The notes under the pieces: generated by a model
The model's input: only the letters and a program-made list of their open reading frames with translations
Told to the model about the DNA's origin: nothing
The model's database searches: none
Shown: positions 1 to 10,100 of the stretch, in pieces
How positions within the stretch are numbered: position 1 is the stretch's first letter
Layout of the letters: each line of letters starts with the position of its first letter
Made by a program: the position numbers and the translations under genes
Origin: Candidatus Zixiibacteriota bacterium
GTDB taxonomy: Bacteria; Zixibacteria; MSB-5A5; GN15; FEB-12
Assembly: GCA_020346225.1 (NCBI GenBank)
Contig: CP070777.1
Span: 2,830,703 to 2,894,702 of the forward strand
Length of the DNA stretch: 64,000 nt
Direction: 5' to 3'

Positions 1-1
1 C

Positions 2-1123
2 GAGCTGACCATCGGCCGGGCCGTGTTGACCACTACCGTGCCGTCCGAGCGCCGGACCTACCGCGACCCTTTTGATATCTTCGGCGATGTCTTCGGGCGC
101 GGGGAAGAAGTCGTGCTGCGCAGCAGCCCCATGACGATCAATGTGAAATCTCTGCCGATGCAGGGCCGGCCCAAGGATTTCACCGGTTCCATAGGCAGCT
201 TCAGAATCTCGGCCGAACCCAATAAAACCCGTGTCGATGTCAACCAGCCGGTCACGGTCACCATCGAAATCAACGGCTCCGGCAACATCAAGTCCATCGC
301 CGATCCCATCATCCCGGAGTCCGACGATTTCCGCGTCTACCGCGCCTCCTCCAACGAGAGCGTGGCGAAAGTCAACGACCGCATCACCGGCACCAAGGTT
401 TATGAGGAAGTCTTTATACCGAAAACGCCCGGGCAGCTCGAGATTCCCGCCATCGCCTTCAACTATTTCGAACCGGGCAGGGACACTTACAAAGAAATCG
501 CCACGCCGCCGATAAAGCTGGACGTGGCGCGGCCCGAGGGGTACGTTGCTTCCCCCGAAGCCGCCTACGTTGCCCCCGATTTCACCATCGGCAGCGAAAC
601 CCGCGATATCCGATATATTAAGGAAAACCTCGGCGCCCTCAAACCGGTCGGCCAGATAGTCTTCCGAAGTCCTTTTTATCTGGCTTTTAACATCCTGCCG
701 CTCGTTATCCTGGCTGCCGCGGTGGTGTGGCGACGTCGCCGCGAGAAACTGGCCGGCGATATCGGCTATGCCCGTTCCCGGGCGGCCCTGAAGATGGCGC
801 GCCGGCGACTCGCTCGCGCCCGCAGCATGGCCGACACTGAAAAGGCCGCCGAGTTCTATGCCGAAATATATTTGGCCCTGACTTCCTTTATCGCCGACAA
901 GATGAATATTTCTCCCCACGGTCTCACCACCGACAGGATCGGACTTGTCCTCGGCGGTAAAACCGCCGGCCCGTCGCTGTCGGAGGCCATCACCGCCCTT
1001 ATGCAGAAGTGCGACTTTGCCCGCTACGCCCCGTCGTCGGTGACCGGCGAAGATATCGCCGCCTCGCTCAAGCAGGCGGAGGAAATCATGGTTGCTCTTG
1101 AGGGGGTGTCTTTCGATGACTAA
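2..1123 (+). CDS. BatD-like protein, 5' end outside the window
   Basis: The C-terminal part of a BatD-type protein; the frame is already open at base 2, so the start lies upstream. BatD proteins are membrane-anchored, mostly periplasmic Ig-like proteins of the Bacteroides aerotolerance (Bat) operon, found beside MoxR ATPases and von Willebrand proteins. The visible part has repeated beta-sandwich segments (SFRISAEPNKTRVDVNQPVTV, EVFIPKTPGQLEIPAIAF are typical BatD wording), then one membrane helix near residues 220-236 followed by a basic stop-transfer stretch (WRRRREK) and a cytoplasmic helical tail. The next gene is a BatE-like TPR protein whose start overlaps this stop by 8 nt, which supports the Bat assignment. 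The exact substrate or role is not known for the family. Confidence 0.85.
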   Translation, partial: ELTIGRAVLTTTVPSERRTYRDPFDIFGDVFGRGEEVVLRSSPMTINVKSLPMQGRPKDFTGSIGSFRISAEPNKTRVDVNQPVTVTIEINGSGNIKSIADPIIPESDDFRVYRASSNESVAKVNDRITGTKVYEEVFIPKTPGQLEIPAIAFNYFEPGRDTYKEIATPPIKLDVARPEGYVASPEAAYVAPDFTIGSETRDIRYIKENLGALKPVGQIVFRSPFYLAFNILPLVILAAAVVWRRRREKLAGDIGYARSRAALKMARRRLARARSMADTEKAAEFYAEIYLALTSFIADKMNISPHGLTTDRIGLVLGGKTAGPSLSEAITALMQKCDFARYAPSSVTGEDIAASLKQAEEIMVALEGVSFDD

Positions 1124-1874
1124 ACGCTGCTGCATGATTGCACTGTTGCTGCTGGTCGTCTCTGCGGCCGGAGTTTCGGCGGATGCGGTCGACGATGAGT
1201 TTTCGTCCGCCAACCGCTTCTACGAAAAGAAAGACTACGCCAGCGCCATCCGCCTCTACCGCAGCATCCTCGTTCAGGGCGGAGAATCCGCCGCGCTTTA
1301 TTTCAATCTCGGCAACGCTTACTTCAAAAGCGGCGATATCGGCCGCGCCGTGCTCTACTACATGAAAGCGCGACGCCTCGACCCCACCGATCGCGACATT
1401 ATCGACAACCTCGCTTTTGCCCGTCGCTTCTCGCGGGTACAGATGGAGGGAGTGCAGCTTAATCCCATCAACTCGTTCTTTGTCTCCCTCGTTGACGAAT
1501 ACCGCCTCGCCGACCTCGCTTGGCTGTCATCGGCGGTTTTCGTGCTCCTCATGCTTCTTTTGATTGCCCGCTTCGGTTTTGCCGTCGCCGGCCCGATGAT
1601 AAGAATGTCCCTGGTCGTGGCTGTCGTCCTGCTGGTGGCCGCCGCGACGCTCACCGCCTTCAAGTACCGCCACGACTACCTCACGCGACGCGCTGTCGTT
1701 ATCGCCGAGGAAAGTCCCGTTTACACCGGCCCGTCGCCGCGGTCTGACGTTGAACTGCAGGGTGCCCCCGGCCTGGTGGTGGAAATAATCGAGGACTCCG
1801 GCGATTACTACAACGTCCTGTTCGAGAACAAACGTCGCGGATGGATCGAGAAAGAGTTCGTCGCGGAAATATAG
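1116..1874 (+). CDS. BatE-like TPR/SH3 membrane protein
   Basis: A protein of about 252 aa with an N-terminal signal peptide (residues 1-22), one or two TPR units (FNLGNAYFKSGDIGRAVLYY near residues 65-85), two membrane helices around residues 135-195 and a C-terminal SH3-like domain ending in GWIEKEFVAEI. This is the BatE architecture and it directly follows BatD. The ATG at 1116 was chosen because a GAGGGGGTG ribosome site sits just upstream and the signal peptide starts there; an in-frame TTG at 1092 is less likely. It probably acts at the inner membrane with BatD. The stop is TAG, showing that TAG is a normal stop codon in this genome. Confidence 0.8.
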   Translation: MTKRCCMIALLLLVVSAAGVSADAVDDEFSSANRFYEKKDYASAIRLYRSILVQGGESAALYFNLGNAYFKSGDIGRAVLYYMKARRLDPTDRDIIDNLAFARRFSRVQMEGVQLNPINSFFVSLVDEYRLADLAWLSSAVFVLLMLLLIARFGFAVAGPMIRMSLVVAVVLLVAAATLTAFKYRHDYLTRRAVVIAEESPVYTGPSPRSDVELQGAPGLVVEIIEDSGDYYNVLFENKRRGWIEKEFVAEI

Positions 1875-1907
1875 CCGCCGGCGGCCGAACGCGTCCCGTT
1901 TATTTAA

Positions 1908-1936
1908 TTGACACCCCCCGAACCAGGGTCTATCTT
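1908..1936 (+). promoter_or_regulatory. Sigma70-type promoter for the flippase-like gene
   Basis: TTGACA at 1908-1913, a 17-nt spacer and TATCTT at 1931-1936. Predicted +1 is about 1943, giving a 34-nt leader before the ATG at 1977. It lies in the gap after the Bat genes. The -10 variant TATCTT recurs upstream of the TetR and smg genes in this window. Confidence 0.7.
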
Positions 1937-1976
1937 TAAAGCCAACTTTAGGTTAGTCCCGATCTCGCGCACCGGC

Positions 1977-3023
1977 ATGATTTTGAAGAAGAAACAATTC
2001 TGGGGCGGCATTATCGCCATCTTGCTCCTGGGGTACTGTGTCAAGGACATCCGTCTGGCCGATATACATGTTCTTTCCGAGCGGCTCGACCTCACTTACC
2101 TGATTCCTTCGCTGGTGTGCACCTTCATTTTCATCGGGGCCAAGGCGTGGCGCTGGCGCCTCATGGCCTCGCAACAGAAGCCGATAAAACGCTCGCGCGT
2201 GCTCACTCTGTACTCGGCCGGACAGATCCTCAATATTATCATGCCGGCGCTGACCGGTCAGGTCGGTCGCCTTTTCCTTTTTGCCCGGAGCGAAGGCTTG
2301 CGCAAGACGTTCATATTCTCGACCATCGTCCTGGAAGTTCTCTTCGATGCCATCAGTCTTATTGTCATTCTCATCCTCACCTCGCTCGCCTTCGTCTTTC
2401 CCGAACAGTACCGCTCGGCCGGCTACGTCATCTCCGCGGTCGTGGTGGTGGTTCTTGTCCTTTTGTATCTGATGCTGCACTACCAGCATCGCCTTGAGGA
2501 TTTCGGCCGGCACCGCTTCCGCGACCGCTGGCCCGGCTTCTATATCGGCCTGAGAAAGTTCATCCGCTCCTTCGTCCAGGGAATCAACCTGCTTCGCTCG
2601 AGCCAGCACTTCATCGGCAGCATGATTTATTCCGTCATCTGCTGGATCGCCCACATCCTGGTCATTTACTTCCTGTTGATGTCGTTCGGGTTCGATCTTC
2701 CCATTGCCGCCGCTGCCGCCGTCATGATCATAAATACCCTCGCCCTGCTGGTGCCCGTGACACCGGGCAACGCCGGGACCTTCGAGGTCGCCGTCAGCAC
2801 CTCCCTGGCGGCCTTTTCGGTCGGGCGCACCGACGCCGTCCTGTTCGCGCTGGCCCTTCACCTCATCGACCTCCTCCCGATAACCCTGCTGGGCTTTATC
2901 TTCCTGCGTTCCGAGCGGGTTTCCATAAGGGAGATCAAGACCAAGCACGAGGACGAGGATATTCTCGACCGCGTTTCCGAGGAGGGTACGCTGATTGAGG
3001 AAGAGGAAAGGGAAAAGGTATGA
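1977..3023 (+). CDS. Flippase-like integral membrane protein (UPF0104/LPG synthase TM family)
   Basis: About 348 aa with eight or so hydrophobic segments, belonging to the family of the membrane part of lysylphosphatidylglycerol synthase (AglD/YbhN type). Family-typical stretches are the GQILNIIMPALTGQVGRLF segment early on and the late LLVPVTPGNAGTFE segment, both characteristic of the lipid-flipping core. The soluble aminoacyl-transfer domain of MprF is absent, so this is a stand-alone membrane domain; known homologues move or modify lipids or polyprenyl-linked sugars. ATG 1977 was taken because the promoter occupies the upstream in-frame TTG at 1908. The C-terminus is acidic (EDEDILDRVSEEG). 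It overlaps corA by 4 nt (ATGA), so the two are co-transcribed. Substrate unknown. Confidence 0.8.
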   Translation: MILKKKQFWGGIIAILLLGYCVKDIRLADIHVLSERLDLTYLIPSLVCTFIFIGAKAWRWRLMASQQKPIKRSRVLTLYSAGQILNIIMPALTGQVGRLFLFARSEGLRKTFIFSTIVLEVLFDAISLIVILILTSLAFVFPEQYRSAGYVISAVVVVVLVLLYLMLHYQHRLEDFGRHRFRDRWPGFYIGLRKFIRSFVQGINLLRSSQHFIGSMIYSVICWIAHILVIYFLLMSFGFDLPIAAAAAVMIINTLALLVPVTPGNAGTFEVAVSTSLAAFSVGRTDAVLFALALHLIDLLPITLLGFIFLRSERVSIREIKTKHEDEDILDRVSEEGTLIEEEEREKV

Positions 3024-3988
3024 TCAGGTCCTTTCACTATATTCCTCATGAGGGCGTCCGGATAATCGAAGGTATCGCCGATTTCGACCGCCTCTGCGCC
3101 GTCGAGAACTCGCGCCTGTGGGTCGACCTGTGCAAACCGACCGATGAAGAATCCTATATCCTCACCCATGACTTCAAATTCCACCCCCTCGCCATCGAAG
3201 ACGTGATTTCGGAGAAACCCCGCACCAAGCTCGACGTTTACGAAACCTACCTTTTCATGGTCTTCCAGGTGGTCGATTACATCGGCCAGGAGGAGGGCCT
3301 CAAGATGGGGGAGATCGACCTTTTCCTCAGCCACAACTCCCTGGTCAGCGTCCACTACGACGAGCACCGCATTTTCGACTACCTCTACCATCGCGCCGAG
3401 CGTGACGAACGCCTCATGGAGCGCGGCGCCGACTTCCTTTTTCACGCCGTCATCGATACCATCGTCGACAACTATAACACTACCCTCGATATTCTCGAGT
3501 ATGAAGTCGACCAGATAGAAGAGGATGTCCTGGGCGCCCCGGATGCCGATACCGTCAAGACCATCTTCACCCTCAGGCGGGACATCGTTCATCTGAAACG
3601 TATCGTCCTGCCGCAGAAAGAGGTTCTTCACCGGCTGACCCGCGAACAGTTCAAACCGATCAGCAAAAAGGCCGCTTTCTATTTCTCCGACATCCACGAC
3701 CACCTCATCCGCATTAACGATATCGCCGATTTCCACCGCGAAATCCTTAACTCGTCGCTCGAGGTCTATTATTCCTCGGTTTCCACCAAGACCAACGAAA
3801 TCATCAAGTTCCTGACCATTTTTACGGTCCTGTTCATCCCGCCCACTTTCTTGGTCGGGCTCTGGGGTATGAATTTCGAGTTTATGCCGGAATTGCGCTG
3901 GCAATACGGCTACCTCTTTGCCGGCGCCGTTATGCTCGTCGTCTTCGTCAGCCTGCTTACCTTTTTTCGCCGCAAAAAGTGGATTTAA
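3020..3988 (+). CDS. corA: CorA-family magnesium/cobalt transporter
   Basis: A 322-aa protein with the CorA plan: a large N-terminal cytoplasmic alpha/beta domain, a long helical stalk (residues about 140-265) and two C-terminal membrane helices. The loop between the helices carries the signature GMN inside LWGMNFEFMPEL near residue 283, the selectivity motif of the family. The protein ends with a basic tail (FFRRKKWI), also typical. CorA forms a homopentameric inner-membrane channel for Mg2+ and sometimes Co2+ or Ni2+. Its start overlaps the preceding flippase-like gene. Length is normal for the family. Confidence 0.95.
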   Translation: MIRSFHYIPHEGVRIIEGIADFDRLCAVENSRLWVDLCKPTDEESYILTHDFKFHPLAIEDVISEKPRTKLDVYETYLFMVFQVVDYIGQEEGLKMGEIDLFLSHNSLVSVHYDEHRIFDYLYHRAERDERLMERGADFLFHAVIDTIVDNYNTTLDILEYEVDQIEEDVLGAPDADTVKTIFTLRRDIVHLKRIVLPQKEVLHRLTREQFKPISKKAAFYFSDIHDHLIRINDIADFHREILNSSLEVYYSSVSTKTNEIIKFLTIFTVLFIPPTFLVGLWGMNFEFMPELRWQYGYLFAGAVMLVVFVSLLTFFRRKKWI

Positions 3989-4043
3989 GTTCGAGGCCCG
4001 CATTTATTTCGCAACTTTTCCCGCCCCCGCCGTATAATTCCTA

Positions 4044-4071
4044 TTGACAGACCCCCGGCCCCGGTTATCTT
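4044..4071 (+). promoter_or_regulatory. Promoter of the tetR-efflux-bsh operon
   Basis: TTGACA at 4044-4049, a 16-nt spacer and TATCTT at 4066-4071. Predicted +1 is about 4078, inside the first palindrome described next, so a bound repressor would block initiation. No other convincing promoter was seen between here and 13.8 kb. Confidence 0.7.
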
Positions 4072-4073
4072 AC

Positions 4074-4112
4074 ATACCTACCCGTAGGTATCTTGGAGAT
4101 ACCGGACGGTAT
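4074..4112 (+). promoter_or_regulatory. Tandem palindromic operators, probably for the TetR regulator
   Basis: Two perfect inverted repeats lie between the -10 box and the tetR ribosome site. The first is ATACCTAC-CC-GTAGGTAT at 4074-4091; the second is ATACCG-GA-CGGTAT at 4099-4112. Both share the outer half-sites ATACC/GGTAT with a 2-nt centre, and their centres are 23 bp apart. They overlap and follow the predicted transcription start, the usual place for an autorepressing TetR-family protein. Confidence 0.7.
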
Positions 4113-4133
4113 GTTAGGAGGAAAACGAAACCT

Positions 4134-4751
4134 ATGGTGCCACGCAAAATAAGGCAGAGCCCGAAACTCCCGGCCGAAAAACGGCGCGAGCAGTTGCTGG
4201 GCTCGGCCCGCAGGCTGTTTACCAAAAACGGCTACCGCGAAACCACCACCGAGCAGATAGCGCTCAGCGCCGGACTGACCAAGGGCGCCCTGTACCACCA
4301 TTTCAAGAGTAAGGAAAATATTCTCTTTGAGCTGGTCAAGGAGGTGACCGAGCGGCATTTCGCCAGGCTGGATGAGGTTCTCGGCCGGGCCAAAGCACCG
4401 GCCCGGGTTCTGGACATCCTGTTGGAGCAAAGCGAGTCGCATTCCCAATGCAGCCTCCGCGATAATGTCGACTTCTGGATCCAGGCGATGCGCGTGCCCC
4501 GGATCAAACGCTACCTGAATCGTCGCTTCCGGGAAATGGTCGACCGGTTTGCCGGCTCCGTGGACACCCGGTACGGGAACAAAACGCAACGTAATCATCT
4601 GGCCGTGTTCACTTTCTCCCTTTTTCACGGACTGAGAATACGCAATGTCCTGGACCCCAGGGTGGTCAGCTTACCGGCCCAGATAAAACTTTACGGGGAG
4701 CTTCTGGACAGTAAATTCGGGAGAATTGCATCAGGGAAAGGAAGAAAATGA
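4134..4751 (+). CDS. TetR/AcrR-family transcriptional regulator
   Basis: A 205-aa protein with an N-terminal basic arm and the TetR helix-turn-helix at residues about 20-65 (REQLLGSARRLFTKNGYRET, then IALSAGLTKGALYHHFKSKE). The remaining helical domain would bind an unknown ligand and dimerise. ATG 4134 follows AGGAGG at 4116-4121; the longer in-frame reading from 4044 starts inside the -35 box and is rejected. The gene overlaps the TolC gene by 4 nt (ATGA). Regulators of this type usually repress the adjacent efflux genes and are released by pump substrates; here the bacillithiol genes appear to lie in the same transcript. The ligand is not predictable from sequence. Confidence 0.9.
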   Translation: MVPRKIRQSPKLPAEKRREQLLGSARRLFTKNGYRETTTEQIALSAGLTKGALYHHFKSKENILFELVKEVTERHFARLDEVLGRAKAPARVLDILLEQSESHSQCSLRDNVDFWIQAMRVPRIKRYLNRRFREMVDRFAGSVDTRYGNKTQRNHLAVFTFSLFHGLRIRNVLDPRVVSLPAQIKLYGELLDSKFGRIASGKGRK

Positions 4752-6115
4752 GTCAACCTCGTGTAAGTCAACCCCGCTGGAAAACAATACCCGGGCTGGC
4801 CGTGCCGCTGGCATGGGTTTGTCTCATCATATTTTCTGCCGTTTCTGGCGGTCGGGCCGAAACGCCGCTTACCGTTGAGGACGTGCGGCGCATGGCTCTG
4901 GAGTTTAACCGCACTTACCTGGCTGCCGAGGAAGATGTGGTCAAAGCCCGGTCCGACGTCACCACCGCCCGGGCCGGGGCCTTGCCGGAGATCACTCTCA
5001 ACGGCTCGTACAACCGCAACATCGAGCTGCCCTCCTTCTTTTTGAATCCCGAGGGGCAGGAGGCGGTCGAGTTCAAGGTCGGTTTCAAGAATGACTTCGG
5101 CGCGTCGCTGTCGGCCCGGCAATCGATCTGGAAAGGCGGCAAAGTCTTCAGCGCCCTGCGGATCGCCAAACTCTACCGAAAATATGCCGACGAGATCAAG
5201 GCGCAGGTCAGGACCGAAGTGATCTACAACGCCGAGCTGCTTTTCTACCAGGCGATTCTCGAGCTGTCCAACCTGCAGGTTCTGAATAAAGCCTTCGAGG
5301 CCAACTCCTTCAATCTGGAAACGGTGGAGAAATCCTATTCCCAGGGAATGGTCAGCGAATACGAGCTTCTGCGGGCGCGCGTGGAGAAGTCGAATCTCAT
5401 ACCTCAGATTCTCGCCGGTGAATCGGCCAAAAAACTGGCCGAGAAGCGTCTTAAATCCTTCATCGGTCTGGACCTGAGCGAACCGGTCACCCTTATCGAG
5501 TCTGAGGACGACACCACCCTCGCCGCGCTGCTGCCCTTGCCGTCGCTTACCGAGACTGCCCTGACCGGCAGGCCGGAGATGAAGGCCGCCGACTATCTCA
5601 CCGAGATCACCAAAAAAGCGGTCAGGGTCGCCCGGGGCGGGTATTTCCCGGAGCTGGAAGCCGTGTCGAACTACTCTTGGTCGGCCCAGTCCGACGCCTT
5701 CACGCTAAGCGACAACGTCACCAGGAGCTGGTCGGCCGGATTGAACCTCACTTTTCCTCTATTCAAGGGCGGTGCTACCCGCGGCGAAGTAAAGCGGGCT
5801 CATGCCGACCACCAGAAAGCCGTGCTGGCCGCCCGCCAGGTCCGTGATGATATCCGTCTCGAAGTGGAGCAGTCATATGACCGGATGCTTCAGGCCAAGA
5901 AGACACTCGACATACAGGAAATGACTATCGCGCAGGCCGAGGAAGGCCTGAAGATCGCCAACCTCAGGTATCAGTCGGGCGTGGGCACACAACTCGAAGT
6001 GCTCTCGGCCCAGGCGGCCCTGACGCAGGCGCGGAACTCTCTGGCCCTGGCCCGGTTTGTATTCAGGCAGGCCAAGGCCCAACTAAAGAAAGCTACCACC
6101 GTTGAAATACTATAA
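4748..6115 (+). CDS. TolC-family outer-membrane efflux protein
   Basis: A 455-aa protein starting with a signal peptide (about residues 1-37, cleavage after the GGRAE region). The body is the duplicated TolC fold: two long coiled-coil halves, with the second half carrying LNLTFPLFKGGATRGEVKRA and a final helix LRYQSGVGTQLEVLSAQAAL, both classic outer-membrane efflux protein motifs. It would trimerise into the outer-membrane duct of the RND pump encoded by the next two genes. It overlaps tetR by 4 nt and its end overlaps the region just ahead of the adaptor gene. Length is normal. Confidence 0.93.
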   Translation: MSQPRVSQPRWKTIPGLAVPLAWVCLIIFSAVSGGRAETPLTVEDVRRMALEFNRTYLAAEEDVVKARSDVTTARAGALPEITLNGSYNRNIELPSFFLNPEGQEAVEFKVGFKNDFGASLSARQSIWKGGKVFSALRIAKLYRKYADEIKAQVRTEVIYNAELLFYQAILELSNLQVLNKAFEANSFNLETVEKSYSQGMVSEYELLRARVEKSNLIPQILAGESAKKLAEKRLKSFIGLDLSEPVTLIESEDDTTLAALLPLPSLTETALTGRPEMKAADYLTEITKKAVRVARGGYFPELEAVSNYSWSAQSDAFTLSDNVTRSWSAGLNLTFPLFKGGATRGEVKRAHADHQKAVLAARQVRDDIRLEVEQSYDRMLQAKKTLDIQEMTIAQAEEGLKIANLRYQSGVGTQLEVLSAQAALTQARNSLALARFVFRQAKAQLKKATTVEIL

Positions 6116-6134
6116 AGACAGGAATTTTCAGGTA

Positions 6135-7175
6135 ATGAAGAAACGCCACGCTCTTTTCGCATATCTCGCGCTGACGGCCGCCCTGATAGTATCGTGCGGC
6201 CAGAGCGAAACCTCGGACGCGCCGCAGGCCGAGCGCGCCATTTCCGTCAAGGCCGAGCTGGTCAGGCCCCATGATGTCCAGGTCACGCGTACTTTCACCG
6301 GCTCCCTTGAAGGGGAGAGGCAGGCGGTCCTTTATGCCAAAATCGCCGAGGCCGTCCAGACTGTTAATGTCAGCCAGGGCCGGCCTGTGACCGCCAACAC
6401 GGTGCTGGTTACGCTCGACAAAACCGGCCCCAGCTCCAATTACCTGCCAAGCAAATCGCTCTATGCCAACGCGGAGAAGAACTATAAGAAGATGGAGTAT
6501 CTGTTTAACGAGGGTGCCGTTAGTGAGTCTCAATACGACGCCGCCAGGACCGATTACGAAGTTCGAAAGGCCTCGTTCGATGCTGCTTCACAGCTCGTGG
6601 AAATCCGCACCCCCATCAGCGGCCTGGTGACTTCGGTCGACGTCTCGGAAGGTGATTTCGTCCGGGTCGGCCAGAAGCTCGCGACCGTGGCCTCGACCGG
6701 TCGGCTCCGCGTCAAGTTCGGGGTCAACTCGGCGGATATAGCCTACTTTGACGTGGGTGCGGATGTGACGATATCGTCCGACGTGGTGGCGGAGCCCCTT
6801 TCAGGGAGGGTCGTTGCTATCGCCAATTCCGCCGACCCCGTTACCCGCGCCTTCGAGGTCGAGGTGCTGGCCGATAACGCCGCCGGACTTTATAAACCGG
6901 GTATGTTTGTCCGTATAAGTATTGTTCTGGAAGACCTGATAGGTGCGGTGGCCGTGCCGCGTAAGGCCGTCCTTACGCTGGACGACAAACCAACCGTGTT
7001 TGTCGCCTCGGGCGGCATCGCCAAAAAGACCACGGTGACGCTCGGTCCGGAAATCGACGGGCGGATTGTCGTAACATCCGGACTGAGCTTCGGCGATTCT
7101 CTGGTAACTCTGGGACAGGACTATCTTGATGAAGGCTTCGAAGTGACCATAACAACTCTGAGCGAAGGCCAGTAA
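6135..7175 (+). CDS. RND efflux periplasmic adaptor (membrane fusion lipoprotein)
   Basis: A 346-aa HlyD/AcrA-type adaptor. It begins with a lipoprotein signal whose lipobox IVSC puts the lipidated cysteine at residue 21. Next come a lipoyl-like half-motif (AEAVQTVNVSQGRPVTANTV), a short helical hairpin (NAEKNYKKMEYLFNEGAVSE), the returning lipoyl half (IRTPISGLVTSVDVSEGDFV) and beta-barrel plus membrane-proximal domains (GMFVRISIVL, VPRKAVLTLDDKPTVFV). The helical hairpin is short compared with AcrA. ATG 6135 gives the full lipoprotein signal; an in-frame TTG at 6102 would overlap the TolC gene. The stop overlaps the next start in TAATG. It links the inner-membrane pump to TolC. Confidence 0.93.
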   Translation: MKKRHALFAYLALTAALIVSCGQSETSDAPQAERAISVKAELVRPHDVQVTRTFTGSLEGERQAVLYAKIAEAVQTVNVSQGRPVTANTVLVTLDKTGPSSNYLPSKSLYANAEKNYKKMEYLFNEGAVSESQYDAARTDYEVRKASFDAASQLVEIRTPISGLVTSVDVSEGDFVRVGQKLATVASTGRLRVKFGVNSADIAYFDVGADVTISSDVVAEPLSGRVVAIANSADPVTRAFEVEVLADNAAGLYKPGMFVRISIVLEDLIGAVAVPRKAVLTLDDKPTVFVASGGIAKKTTVTLGPEIDGRIVVTSGLSFGDSLVTLGQDYLDEGFEVTITTLSEGQ

Positions 7176-10100
7176 TGAAAATATCAGAAGTCTCGATAAA
7201 GCGACCTGTATTTGCCACCATGATGATTGGCGCCCTGCTGGTCATCGGTGCCTTTTCGTATTACGGGCTGCCGGTGGAACTCATGCCCAATGTCGACTTC
7301 CCGTTTGTGATTGTGCAGACGGTGTACCCCGGTGCTTCCGCCGAATCGGTCGAAACCGATGTGACCAAGAACATCGAAGAAGTCATCAATCAGATTTCCG
7401 GCGTGCGCCACATCCAGTCCGTCTCAAGGGAAGGTTTCTCTCAGGTTTTCGTCGAGTTTCAGCTCGAGAAGGAAGGGGCCGAGGCCGCCCAGGACGTCCG
7501 CGAGAAAGTCGCCACCATCCGGGGCACTTTGCCCGAAGACATCGAGGATCCCATCATCACCCAGTTTGACAACGACGCTTTCCCGATCCTCTCGGTTGCC
7601 ATTACCGGCAGCCGTTCCCTGCGCGATGTCACTCAACTGGCCAAGGACCGCATCAAACCGCGCCTGGAGATTATCCCCGGCATCGGCAACGTGGAAATCG
7701 TGGGTGGTTACGAACGCGAGATTCTCATAGGTCTTGACCCGCAGAAAATGGAATCGTTCGGTATCGCCATAGATGACGTGACCGAAGCGGTCGCCGCCGC
7801 CAACATGGAGGTTCCCGGCGGGCGCATCGACGAGTCCCGGCGGGAGTACCTCGTGCGTCTCATGGGCCGCCTGGGGCGCGTCGCCGACTTTGACAATATT
7901 ATCGTCAAAAATGTGGCCGGAACCCCGGTGTATCTCAGCCAGATCGCCGCTGTATCGGACACCATCGCCGAACAGCGCTCCCTGTCCCGTTATAACGGCA
8001 CGCCGTCGATCGGCCTGAGCATTATCAAGCAATCCGGTGCCAACGTCGTCGAAATGGCCGAGCAGGCCCGCCAGACCATCGCCGATCTAAGAGCCGAATT
8101 GCCGCCCGACATCAAAATGGACATCGTCAGCGACAACTCCACCTTCATCACCGACTCCATTCACGAGATCCTGTTCAACATCCGCGTCGGCACACTGCTC
8201 GCCGTTCTGGTGATTTTCCTTTTCCTGCTCGACTTCCGCCCGACCATCATAACCGGACTGTCCATTCCGATATCGATTATCGCCACCTTCACCCTGCTCA
8301 AGTTTCTCGGTTTCACCATTAATATAATGACCCTGCTGGGCCTGTCGCTGTCGGTGGGTATTCTCATCGACGACGCCATCGTGGTCATCGAAAACATCTA
8401 TCGCCACCTGAGCGAGGGGAAGTCGCCTTGGAAGGCGGCTTTTGAAGGAACCAAAGAAATCGGCCTGGCCGTCATGGCGACTACCTTCACCATCATGGTT
8501 GTCTTTCTGCCGGTGGCCTTCATGGAGGGAATCGTCGGCCGGTTCTTCTACCAGTTCGGCATGACGGTGGCCTTCGCTGTGCTCATATCGCTGCTGGTGG
8601 CGTTTTCATTGACGCCGATGCTCTCGTCGCGCTGGCTGAAGAAAAACCATAATGCCGAAAGCCAATCGGCCGACCCGGCCCGAAAGCCTTCCGGATTGAG
8701 ATCATTCTGGCAGAGAATCCTCGGGATTCTCGGCCTGTGGAACCGGACCTTCGATGCCACCAAGCCCTCGTACGAGCGACTGCTGGCCTTCTCGCTGAGA
8801 CATCGCTGGCTGGTCATGCTGGTGGCCGTAGCCGCCTTTGCCGGCGCTCTGGTGCTCGTGCCCCTGCTCGGCGTCGAGTTCTTCCCCAGAACCGATGAAG
8901 GCCAGATGATAGTGACCGTTGACACCCCGCCCGGCACCACGCTCCAGGAAACGGCCCAGCGCATGACCCTCATCGAGGACATTGTCCGGGAGATGCCCGA
9001 GGTCACGTCCTCGCTGGTTACCATCGGCGCCGGCAACAGCGCCGTTACCCAGGGCAGCATCCTGTTTCTTCTGACCGACGCTTCTGAGCGTGAACTCTCC
9101 GCCCTGCAGGTGATCGATTCCGTTCGCGGTCTTTTGACCACCGTTCCCGGCATCAAGTTCTCGGTCGGCACCGAAGAACATCGCGGGGGCGGCGGCAAGC
9201 CGATTGTTCTGTCCATCAGAGGCGATGACCGCGACGAACTCACCCGCCTGGCTCATCGCGTACAGGATATAGCCGGTCAGGTTTACGGCGCTATTGATGT
9301 CGACAACACTCTTGAAGAGGGCAAACCGGAAGTCCAGATCGATGTCGATCGCAAGGCGGCCGATGATCTGGGCCTGTCACTGGCGGTTATTCCCCTGACC
9401 GTTCGCCATCTGGTAGAGGGGGACGTTGTCACCAGGTACAAAGATGGCGACGAGGAATACGATGTTCGTGTTAAGCTCGATCAGCGCTTCCGCTCCTCGG
9501 CCGATCAGATCGGCCGCATTCTCGTCAAAAGCGACAAGAAAATTCCGGGGCAGGAGACCTTCCTCGTTCCGCTCGACCGGGTCGCCCGCCTGAACAAGCA
9601 GACGTCCATAGGCGAATTCCGGCGCTTCGACCGCCAGAGCGAGGTGCGTGTCAACGCCAACGTTCTCAGTGGTTCCTTTGCCGGTAATGTCACCACGAGC
9701 ATTATGGAAGAAGTCTCGCAGGTTCCCCTGCCGCCCGGCTACAGTATAACCCCGACCGGCGAGCAGGAGTGGATGGTAGAGTCCTTCATTAATATCTTCA
9801 AAGCCCTGGCCCTGGCCATTATCTTCATCTATCTGGTGCTGGCCTCGCAGTACGAATCATTCTGGGACCCCCTCTCCATCATGTTCTCGCTGCCCCTCTC
9901 ACTGGTGGGCGCCATTCTCGGTTTGCTTCTGACCGGGTCATCCATATCGATTATGTCGCTCATAGGCATTGTCATGTTGATGGGGTTGGTGACGAAAAAC
10001 GCCATTCTGCTCATAGATTTCGTGAAACAACAACGCCGAAAAGGCGTTCCAAGATTTGATGCCGTGCTTATCGCCGGCCCCATAAGATTGAGACCGATTC

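Noticed and set aside
1953-2948. Long minus-strand open frames opposite many genes (for example here, and 10353-13175 and 20148-22754).
   Set aside because: They are shadows of GC-rich codon use in well-identified plus-strand genes and show no family motifs.
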